Shown piece after piece: positions 1-5,090 of a DNA stretch of 8,570 nucleotides (position 1 is the first letter of the stretch; the number at the start of each line of letters is the position of its first letter). The notes beneath the pieces are model-generated. The model was not told the DNA's origin. It did not search any database and was given only the letters and a program-made list of their open reading frames with translations. A program made the position numbers and the translations under genes. This DNA is from Bacteroidales bacterium (GTDB lineage: Bacteria; Bacteroidota; Bacteroidia; Bacteroidales; WCHB1-69), in the NCBI GenBank assembly GCA_024400715.1, contig JAKSMH010000027.1, forward strand, positions 1 to 8,570, in the 5' to 3' direction.

Positions 1-1
1 G

Positions 2-265
2 TACGCCGACGTGCAGAGCGGCATGGAACTGGTTCGCGAGGAGGCCTTCCTTGACCGCATGGAGAAGGGTATGGAGAAGGGCATGGAAAAAGGCATGGAA
101 AAGGGAAGAGAAGAAGGAAAAGCGGAAGGTGAAGCGATTGGCGAAGCCAAAAGGAATCTCGAAGTCGCCCGCAACATGCTGTCCGAAGGCGTTGACATCG
201 CACTGATTTGCAAAGTCACTGGGTTGACAAAAGAGGAAATTAAGGCTATAGGGGTCAGAGATTAG
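2..265 (+). CDS. C-terminal part of an Rpn-family recombination-promoting nuclease / putative transposase (5' end outside window)
   Basis: The frame is open from the left edge (Y-A-D-V-Q-S-G-M-E-L...), so the GTG at 11 and the downstream ATGs are probably internal codons and the N-terminal PD-(D/E)XK nuclease domain lies outside the window. What is visible is the usual tail of this family: a charged region with four MEKG units, then R-E-E-G-K-A-E-G-E-A, then a short helical ending, NMLSEGVDIALICKVTGLT followed by KEEIKAI. That ending is typical of Rpn/PDDEXK_2 proteins. Family knowledge: these proteins resemble transposases, and E. coli members promote RecA-independent recombination. Transposition by this copy is not shown. 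The gene ends with G-V-R-D and TAG inside a GGGGTCAG-type repeat, so the last residues may be repeat-derived. Family assignment is fairly sure; activity is unknown. Confidence 0.72.
   Translation, partial: YADVQSGMELVREEAFLDRMEKGMEKGMEKGMEKGREEGKAEGEAIGEAKRNLEVARNMLSEGVDIALICKVTGLTKEEIKAIGVRD
59..106 (+). repeat. Four in-frame 12-bp tandem repeats encoding MEKG
   Basis: Four units of the form ATG GAR AAR GGN follow one another without gaps at 59-70, 71-82, 83-94 and 95-106. They differ only at third codon positions. The 12-base length preserves the frame, so copy-number change by slippage would lengthen or shorten the charged linker between the nuclease domain and the C-terminal helix. Confidence 0.9.
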
Positions 266-286
266 GGTTGAGGGGTCAGGGGTCAG
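251..286 (+). repeat. GGGGTCAG / GGGTTGAG simple repeat covering the end of the Rpn-type gene
   Basis: GGGGTCAG occurs at 251-258, 272-279 and 279-286, with AGGGTTGAGGGG at 264-275 between them. The first copy encodes the G-V-R of the gene's last residues, and the stop codon TAG (263-265) is the start of the AGGGTTGAG unit. The segment 264-276 is a perfect 13-base inverted copy of 357-369, so the repeat also occurs in reverse orientation about 80 bases downstream. Confidence 0.8.
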
Positions 287-311
287 GCCGGGTTGGTTAT
301 GTCGGCTACCT

Positions 312-409
312 CCTCAACCTTAAGCAGTAGAGATGCGGCGTGCCATATCACCACAAACCCCTCAACCCTCAACCCTTAACCCTTAACCCTCAACCCTAAG
401 CAGTAGAGA
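312..409 (+). repeat. Pair of 22-base direct repeats ending in CAGTAGAGA
   Basis: Positions 312-333 and 388-409 are identical except for one base (T320 versus C396). Each runs from CCTCAACC into TAAGCAGTAGAGA, and they start 76 bases apart. After the shared part the copies diverge to GATGCGGCGTGCC and GACGTGTCTTCACC. Both endings resemble the GTAGAGACGTGGCGCGCC-type sequence seen again at 739-754 and, inverted, at 867-878. Confidence 0.8.
361..395 (+). repeat. Heptamer array, five units of CTYAACC
   Basis: Five consecutive 7-base units read CTCAACC, CTCAACC, CTTAACC, CTTAACC, CTCAACC. The reverse complement, GGTTRAG, matches the repeat at the end of the upstream gene. The unit resembles a telomere repeat, but the array is short, degenerate and internal to bacterial sequence, so a simple-sequence repeat is the right reading. 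Confidence 0.85.
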
Positions 410-480
410 CGTGTCTTCACCATTGCCCGCCATTTATATCCTCCGCATTTCAAGCGAATTGCGTAACAAATCGAGGCGGG

Positions 481-555
481 TGGAGACGTTAAGAACGCTG
501 GCTGTTTGAGCGGGCAGAGCCTGCGAGACCCGCGAGTTTCAGCGTTTAGTCTCCA
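481..555. repeat. Nested GC-rich palindrome, 75 bases
   Basis: Three sets of arms are nested: TGGAGAC (481-487) with GTCTCCA (549-555); AACGCTG (494-500) with CAGCGTT (540-546); and GCGGG (510-514) with CCCGC (529-533), which encloses GCAG (514-517) with CTGC (521-524), sharing G514. The core carries GAGC (508-511) and GCGA (532-535), the same half-motifs that flank the GCA triloop of the three hairpins further right. It can fold in single-stranded DNA or RNA. No gene end lies close enough for it to be an obvious terminator. Confidence 0.75.
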
Positions 556-600
556 GCTGTCCGATTTGTAGCAAACGCTTGAGCAACGGAAAACCTTTCT

Positions 601-646
601 TTGCGATACTTTCTTTGGGTTTCAAAGAAAGTATTAGGATTCGCAA
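601..646. repeat. Strong hairpin with perfect 12-bp stem, ATACTTTCTTTG
   Basis: ATACTTTCTTTG (606-617) pairs perfectly with CAAAGAAAGTAT (623-634) around a 5-base loop, GGTTT. The stem resumes outside a 7-base bulge (635-641): TTGCG (601-605) pairs with CGCAA (642-646). Similar TACTTTCTTTG...CAAAGAAAGTA palindromes recur between genes in Bacteroidota, recalled from general knowledge and not checked here. Reverse-strand translation gives F-F-E-T-Q-R-K-Y-R-K-E, a string typical of spurious hypothetical proteins made from this repeat. Confidence 0.8.
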
Positions 647-694
647 TGTAATGGAGGCGCGGCCCTTCTTCCCCGTATTCCCAATGATGCCACC

Positions 695-723
695 ATTCCG
701 CAAGAGCGCAGCGAAAGCGGAAT
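695..723. repeat. GAGCGCAGCGA hairpin, copy 1 (arms ATTCCGC/GCGGAAT)
   Basis: ATTCCGC (695-701) pairs with GCGGAAT (717-723). Between them lies AA-GAGCGCAGCGA-AA, with the conserved 11-mer at 704-714. Within the 11-mer, GC/GC pairs can close a GCA triloop flanked by tandem G-A mismatches. Confidence 0.8.
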
Positions 724-739
724 CTCCACCAATGCAACG

Positions 740-875
740 GAGACGTGGCGCGCCGAGACCACTGAAAAACCTTGATTTTTATTTTTTGTCAAAAATACAT
801 ATTGGTTATCAAATGGTTACAAATTGCATTTGAGAAAAAATGGACTTTTTCAGCAAGCTCGGTGCTCCACGTCTC
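740..875. repeat. 136-base segment bounded by imperfect 30-base inverted repeats
   Basis: The reverse complement of 740-769 matches 846-875 at 24 of 30 positions by hand count. The match includes the outer nine bases (GAGACGTGG / CCACGTCTC), an inner CTCGG block, and the inner eight (CTGAAAAA / TTTTTCAG). The 76-base interior is AT-rich and holds a smaller hairpin, TATTTTT (780-786) with AAAAATA (791-797). No open frame fits inside and no clear target-site duplication is visible. It resembles a small non-autonomous palindromic element or a long hairpin; which of these is not decidable here. Confidence 0.6.
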
Positions 876-927
876 TACAAGAAGGTGTCTATGACTTGCG
901 GTAGCGATTGGAATGGCACCGTAGGTG

Positions 928-946
928 GTGCGAGCGCAGCGAGCAC
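928..946. repeat. GAGCGCAGCGA hairpin, copy 2 (arms GTGC/GCAC)
   Basis: GTGC (928-931) pairs with GCAC (943-946) around the same 11-mer, GAGCGCAGCGA (932-942). The left arm also has a competing partner, GCACC at 916-920 with GGTGC at 927-931. Confidence 0.75.
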
Positions 947-966
947 GGAACCCATGGAAAGCGCGA

Positions 967-985
967 CGGCGAGCGCAGCGAGCCG
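967..985. repeat. GAGCGCAGCGA hairpin, copy 3 (arms CGGC/GCCG)
   Basis: CGGC (967-970) pairs with GCCG (982-985) around GAGCGCAGCGA (971-981). The 11-mer is identical to copies 1 and 2, while the arm sequence differs yet stays complementary. Confidence 0.75.
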
Positions 986-1064
986 GGCCGCCCTAAAAAT
1001 CAAAAAAAACATCTGCAAATTTATTTTTTCACCTCAAAACAGCAGTCAATTAAAATTTTTAACG

Positions 1065-1072
1065 TAAATTTG
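1065..1072 (+). promoter_or_regulatory. Probable -7 element TAAATTTG of the dsbD promoter
   Basis: TAAATTTG matches the Bacteroidota sigma-ABfr -7 consensus TAnnTTTG and is followed by C. No clear TTTG-type -33 element sits about 19-21 bases upstream, so the call rests on the -7 box and on its position in AT-rich DNA ahead of dsbD. If used, transcription would start near 1080 and leave a leader of about 155 bases containing the heptamer array at 1126-1181. Confidence 0.5.
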
Positions 1073-1125
1073 CAAGCTATTTTTATATTACCAGTTCTAT
1101 TCTTACAAACCCTAATTATGAAAAA

Positions 1126-1181
1126 CAGTGAGCAGTGAGCAGTGAGCAGTGAACAGGGAGCAGTGGATAGTGGATAGTGTT
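1126..1181 (+). repeat. Heptamer array, eight degenerate units of CAGTGAG
   Basis: Eight consecutive 7-base units keep strict phase: CAGTGAG three times, then CAGTGAA, CAGGGAG, CAGTGGA, TAGTGGA and TAGTGTT, decaying toward the right. The array lies 54 bases before the dsbD start, probably inside its untranslated leader. An ATG at 1118 opens only six codons before TGA, so it is not a gene. Confidence 0.88.
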
Positions 1182-1234
1182 GAAAAATGTAAAGTTTATA
1201 GAAAGTGAAATAACAAAATCAAAATACAAAAACA

Positions 1235-3274
1235 ATGAAAAAAGTTCTTCTCAGCCTTTGTTTTATGCTGTTTGTATTAAGCGGCATTTTCGGTCAGGAA
1301 AATCCCGTAAGCTGGAATTTCAAAACTGTCAAAGTCAACGACTCCATTGCCGAATTACAATTTCAGGCCAGCATTAAAGAAAATTGGCATTTGTATGCGC
1401 AAAGTCACAACAACGGGATGGAAATGCCCTTGGAATTCACCTTTACCGACTCCAAAAGCTATAAGCGTATCGGGAAAGTCAACGAACCCAAGCCCATCGT
1501 GCATCACGACCCCGTTTTTGACGACACCTCCCGTTATTTTGTCAAGAGCGTCACTTTCAAGCAGAAAATCCAGGTTCGCCAAAACGAAGATTTTGTCATC
1601 AAAGGAAAATTGGCTGGACAATGCTGCATAGAAGGACGCTGCGTGGCCATTGACCAGAAATTCAATTTCGATGTCAAGGGTTTCAACCACGCCGTAAGTT
1701 CTGACGTGGTTGCAACAGAAGAAGAAACAGACGAATCGGAGTCGGAGTCGCAAACTGACAGCACCGGCATCCCAACTGAGACAATTGCCCCAATTGAAAA
1801 TTCAGCCAATGGTGCCCCCGTTGAAGAGGAATCACTCTTGTCATTCTTTATCGTGGCATTTTTAGGAGGACTCGTAGGCTTGCTAATGCCCTGCGTCTTT
1901 CCTATGATTCCAATGACCGTTTCCTATTTTATGAAACAGGGAAGCAAAGCCAAGTTCTATGCTTTGATTTACGGACTTTCCATCGTCGTCATCTATGTGA
2001 TTTTCGGCATTGTCCTATCCCTGATTTTCGGGCCCGACTTTGCCAATATTCTCAGCACGCATTGGATTCCCAACCTGTTGTTTGCCGTCATCTTCATCAT
2101 CTTTGCCCTTTCATTCTTCGGCTACTTTGAAATTACGCTTCCCAGCAGTTGGGTCAACAAATCAGCCAAAATGGAAAACAGCGGTGGTATTATCGGCATC
2201 TTCTTTATGGCATTAACCCTCGTGTTGGTTTCCTTTTCCTGCACTTTGCCCATTGCGGGTGCCGTTGCTTTGAATTCCGTGGGAGGTTCCCTTCTCAAAC
2301 CCATCATCGGAATGCTCGGTTTCTCGTTAGGTATTGCCATTCCGTTTACGCTGTTCGCCTTCTTCCCCGGCATGTTGAAAAAAATGCCCAAGTCCGGTGG
2401 CTGGATGAACACGATGAAAGTGGTCTTGGCTTTTGTCGAATTGGCTTTTGCCCTAAAATTCATCAATGTTCCCGACCAAACTTATCATTGGGGCATACTT
2501 GACCGTGAAGTGTATTTGGCTATTTGGATTGTATTGTTTTCCTTGTTGGGTCTTTACCTGCTTGGAAAAATCAAATTTCCCTACGATGACGATATGCCAG
2601 TTCAAAAAAGTCCGGTACGTTTTGCCATCGCCATTCTTGATTTGGCCTTCGTTGTTTATATGATTCCCGGCATGTTCGGTGCGCCTTTGAAAGCCATTTC
2701 CGGCTGGCTTCCTCCAATGACCACCCAAGATTTCGATATCAACCAGGTGGTGCGCCAAGAAGCAGGTACGGTCAGCGGCAATACCGTTAGTTTGAGCGAA
2801 GCCGCTATGTATGCCGACCAACTTGACCTTCCACACGGCATTAAAGGTTACTTTGACTACGACCAAGCTCTACGCGTTGCCAAAGAACAAAACAAGCCTG
2901 TATTCATTGACTTCACGGGACACGGATGCGTAAACTGCCGTAACGTGGAAAATGCGGTTTGGATCGACCCGCAGGTCCGCAAGCTTTTTGCCGACGAATT
3001 TGTTGTGGTTGCCTTATATGTGGACGACAAAAACATTAAACTGACCGAAGATCAGCAGATTTTGGATCAGGATGGTGATCCTATCACCACGCTGGGCGGC
3101 AAGAATATGTATATTCAAAATACCATTTACAAAGAAAACTCTCAACCCTGCTATTTCGTGGTCGATCACGACGGTTCGGTCTTGGCAGGTCCGACCTACT
3201 TCGAAAAAGACGTGGATAAATATATGGAATTTTTAAATTCAGGTATTCAAGCATTTAAAGAAAAACACAAATAA
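1235..3274 (+). CDS. dsbD: Thiol:disulfide interchange protein DsbD (transmembrane electron carrier)
   Basis: DsbD moves electrons from cytoplasmic thioredoxin across the inner membrane to periplasmic thiol proteins by successive cysteine-pair exchange. Residues 1-20 are a signal peptide. Residues about 22-150 form the periplasmic alpha domain, with cysteines in AGQCCIEGRC (C130, C131, C136). An acidic Ser/Glu linker (about 160-200) follows. Residues about 201-480 hold some eight membrane segments, with C220 in MPCVFPM and C336 in SFSCTLP as the probable membrane pair. Residues about 535-679 are a thioredoxin-like gamma domain with CVNC (C565, C568) and a cis-Pro-like P638 in SQPCYF. All three redox centres are present, so it looks full length and intact. 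The ATG is fixed by the signal peptide; the leader is A-rich with no Shine-Dalgarno sequence. lnt starts 3 bases after the stop, so the two are very likely co-transcribed. Confidence 0.95.
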   Translation: MKKVLLSLCFMLFVLSGIFGQENPVSWNFKTVKVNDSIAELQFQASIKENWHLYAQSHNNGMEMPLEFTFTDSKSYKRIGKVNEPKPIVHHDPVFDDTSRYFVKSVTFKQKIQVRQNEDFVIKGKLAGQCCIEGRCVAIDQKFNFDVKGFNHAVSSDVVATEEETDESESESQTDSTGIPTETIAPIENSANGAPVEEESLLSFFIVAFLGGLVGLLMPCVFPMIPMTVSYFMKQGSKAKFYALIYGLSIVVIYVIFGIVLSLIFGPDFANILSTHWIPNLLFAVIFIIFALSFFGYFEITLPSSWVNKSAKMENSGGIIGIFFMALTLVLVSFSCTLPIAGAVALNSVGGSLLKPIIGMLGFSLGIAIPFTLFAFFPGMLKKMPKSGGWMNTMKVVLAFVELAFALKFINVPDQTYHWGILDREVYLAIWIVLFSLLGLYLLGKIKFPYDDDMPVQKSPVRFAIAILDLAFVVYMIPGMFGAPLKAISGWLPPMTTQDFDINQVVRQEAGTVSGNTVSLSEAAMYADQLDLPHGIKGYFDYDQALRVAKEQNKPVFIDFTGHGCVNCRNVENAVWIDPQVRKLFADEFVVVALYVDDKNIKLTEDQQILDQDGDPITTLGGKNMYIQNTIYKENSQPCYFVVDHDGSVLAGPTYFEKDVDKYMEFLNSGIQAFKEKHK

Positions 3275-3277
3275 TCG

Positions 3278-4915
3278 ATGAAAGCTAAGAAACTCCTTTT
3301 GGCTATTGCCGCGGGCCTACTACTTTGGCTATCTTGGAATCCCAATGGACTCCCATTTCTCATGTTCTTTGCCTTCATACCGCTCTTCATTGTGAGCGAT
3401 ATGCTCCTCAGCGAAGGACACAAAAATCAGTTTGGCACAGCCTTCTGTTACGCCGTCATTGCTTTCATCATCTGGAACGTAGCCACCACCTGGTGGATTT
3501 TCAACAGTACGGGACCGGGAGCCATTGCCACCTTCATTCTCAACGGCAGCTTTATGGCATTGGTCTTTGCCTTCTGGCACTGCAGCCGTCGGCAAGGTCT
3601 TCCCGAATGGGTACATCCCATTACCTTCATCAGTTTTTGGATGGCCTTTGAATACCTGCACCTGCATTGGGATTTGACTTGGCCGTGGCTCAACATAGGA
3701 AACGTTTTTGACGTTTGTCCCCAATATGTTCAATGGTACGAATACACCGGTATATTTGGAGGCGCCATCTGGATACTGGTCTGCAATTTCCTGATTTATT
3801 ACGTCATTCGCTTTTTCCGCAGCGAACGTAAGAAATCCATTGTCTTCGCTTCCATCTGTCTGGCTTGGCTGGTCATTCCCATTATCGGCTCTGTCGTTCT
3901 TTATCACCATTACAAAAACAATCTCAAGCACGAAAATCCCATTGAAGCTGTCATTATTCAGCATAACACCGAAGCATACGAAGAACAGTATATGATGTCG
4001 AATGCGGAGCACGCGCTTCGTTTGGCCCAGTTGGCCATGCCTATGATTAGCGACAGCACGCAATTGGTGGTTACGGCCGAGTCTTCCATCTCCCACACCA
4101 TTTCCGCCAACGAATTATTAGATAAGACCTACCCTGCCGATTCTTATCTATACTTTGGATTTACAATTTTCGACACCGTTATTGCCCACTACCCCAAGCT
4201 TAATTTCATCTTGGGTTTATCCACTTTTGAAGTGTTTACGGAAGAACCTAACATTGTTTATTTGAAACGTGAAGACGGTCTGTACCAATCCGTACACAAT
4301 TCGGCCACCTGCTACAATAAATTCGGTGCGACAGAATTATACCACAAAAGCCGCTTGGTTCCTGGCGTTGAAAAGATGCCTTTCCCACAGATTTTTGGTT
4401 TTTTGGAAGATCTGGTTATCAACTTAGGCGGTCCCCGCACCTCGCTGAGTCCCGACACGGCCCAGCACGCACTACATACCACCATCAACAACGGCAGCGT
4501 CAAAATCGGAACGGCCATCTGCTACGAATCGGCCTACGGTGAAATCTGCAGCGGCTTTGCCAAAGACGGTGCACAACTGTTGGCGGTCATCACCAACGAT
4601 GCCTGGTGGGGCGACACTCCCGGCTATAAGCAACATTTCCAATTCTCAAGACTTCGTGCCATTGAAACACGTCGTACCGTTCTGCGCTCTTCCAATCCTG
4701 GCATCTGTGCCTTCATCGACGAAAGCGGCGATGTGCACCAGGCCACCCAATACAACCAACGCTTAGCCATCAAGCAAACGGTCTATCCCAACGACCAAGT
4801 CACCTTCTATACTCAACACGGCGACTACCTCGCCCGTATCGCCTTGGTCTTTGCCGCCATCTGTTTCTTATGGTCATTGGTACTGTGGACAATGCGTGTC
4901 TTTTTCAAAAAGTAA
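3278..4915 (+). CDS. lnt: Apolipoprotein N-acyltransferase
   Basis: Lnt transfers an acyl chain from phospholipid to the N-terminal cysteine of apolipoproteins, the last step of lipoprotein maturation, in the inner membrane. The 545 residues show an N-terminal multi-span membrane region (about 5-210), a nitrilase-fold domain (about 222-510) and a C-terminal membrane segment (about 518-541), which is the family order. Candidate catalytic residues are E268 in VVTAESS, K357 in YHKSRLVPGVEK and C415 in GTAICYES. The family block TNDAWWGDTPGYKQH (439-453) followed by ETRR is also present. The VPGVEKMPF motif replaces the proteobacterial VPFGE form, as expected for Bacteroidota. The ATG lies 3 bases after the dsbD stop, suggesting coupled translation. 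Nothing is truncated or missing. Confidence 0.95.
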   Translation: MKAKKLLLAIAAGLLLWLSWNPNGLPFLMFFAFIPLFIVSDMLLSEGHKNQFGTAFCYAVIAFIIWNVATTWWIFNSTGPGAIATFILNGSFMALVFAFWHCSRRQGLPEWVHPITFISFWMAFEYLHLHWDLTWPWLNIGNVFDVCPQYVQWYEYTGIFGGAIWILVCNFLIYYVIRFFRSERKKSIVFASICLAWLVIPIIGSVVLYHHYKNNLKHENPIEAVIIQHNTEAYEEQYMMSNAEHALRLAQLAMPMISDSTQLVVTAESSISHTISANELLDKTYPADSYLYFGFTIFDTVIAHYPKLNFILGLSTFEVFTEEPNIVYLKREDGLYQSVHNSATCYNKFGATELYHKSRLVPGVEKMPFPQIFGFLEDLVINLGGPRTSLSPDTAQHALHTTINNGSVKIGTAICYESAYGEICSGFAKDGAQLLAVITNDAWWGDTPGYKQHFQFSRLRAIETRRTVLRSSNPGICAFIDESGDVHQATQYNQRLAIKQTVYPNDQVTFYTQHGDYLARIALVFAAICFLWSLVLWTMRVFFKK

Positions 4916-4946
4916 GCATTTGAGATTTTTTTGATTTTTGATTTTA

Positions 4947-4955
4947 AACCTTTGC
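4947..4955 (+). promoter_or_regulatory. Possible -7-like element before the NamZ gene
   Basis: AACCTTTGC lies in the 67-base gap between lnt and the ATG at 4983. It resembles the Bacteroidota -7 box TAnnTTTG but has A in place of the first T. TTTG sequences upstream (4930-4933 and 4919-4922) are not at the usual spacing. It could give the NamZ-PAP2 pair its own transcript; read-through from dsbD-lnt is equally possible. Confidence 0.3.
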
Positions 4956-4982
4956 ATTAATTTTCAATCATTTATATAAAGT

Positions 4983-5081
4983 ATGGAGAAACGATTTTCG
5001 TTGCTGCTGGTTTTATTTTGCCTAACGCTTGTCTGCCTGGGCCAAAGCCTCCGTATGGGGGCGGAACGAACCTTTTGGTAG
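4983..5081 (+). pseudogene. Signal-peptide segment of the NamZ gene, cut off by an in-frame TAG
   Basis: From ATG 4983 the frame encodes MEKRFSLLLVLFCLTLVCLG, a good Sec signal peptide, then Q-S-L-R-M-G-A-E-R-T-F-W and TAG at 5079-5081. The same frame continues as F-D-H-V-A-G-K-K-V-A-V straight into the DUF1343 domain below. GAER followed by about eight residues and a GK(K/R)V motif is, from memory, the normal start of mature DUF1343 proteins, so length and frame are kept and only one codon is wrong. The stop stands where many relatives have Tyr, one base from TAT or TAC. This is therefore the true 5' end of the gene, interrupted by a nonsense codon or a base-call error. Confidence 0.75.
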
Positions 5082-5090
5082 TTTGACCAC

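Larger units (their letters stand above)
266..1234. other. Repeat-dense intergenic region without a convincing gene
   Basis: About 970 bases separate the Rpn-type gene from dsbD. Short open frames exist on both strands, but they run through palindromes and simple repeats, overlap one another and show no recognisable domain. Peptides such as ERSE or SAAS are just translations of the GAGCGCAGCGA motif. The stretch is patchy in base composition: GC-rich palindromes at roughly 480-760 and 905-993, and AT-rich sequence at roughly 770-845 and 994-1125. Individual repeats are listed separately. The last 170 bases hold the probable dsbD promoter and a heptamer array in its leader. Confidence 0.8.

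Noticed and set aside
361..395. Telomere-like CTTAACC/CTCAACC repeat
   Set aside because: Only five degenerate units, internal to bacterial sequence; a period-7 simple repeat is sufficient and nothing suggests a linear replicon end.
312..409. Direct repeats as the start of a CRISPR array
   Set aside because: Only two copies with one mismatch, a spacer that is itself simple repeat, and no cas genes nearby.
546..833. Overlapping small open frames on both strands (63 and 84 codons)
   Set aside because: They run through the ATACTTTCTTTG hairpin, the first GAGCGCAGCGA hairpin and part of the inverted-repeat element; the peptides are translations of palindromes with no domain or plausible start signal.
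840..1138. Two overlapping plus-strand open frames (75 and 76 codons)
   Set aside because: Repeats of SAAS or ERSE come only from the duplicated GAGCGCAGCGA motif. The frames end in AT-rich promoter-like DNA and the heptamer array, and each overlaps the other.
1355..1809. Minus-strand open frames inside dsbD, and similar ones inside lnt
   Set aside because: They are antisense shadows of strongly conserved plus-strand genes and show no domain features of their own.
5079..5081. TAG reassigned to an amino acid
   Set aside because: Two genes here end at TAG (263-265, and 6853-6855 on the minus strand) at positions fitting their families, and some 2,300 codons of the other genes contain no internal TAG.
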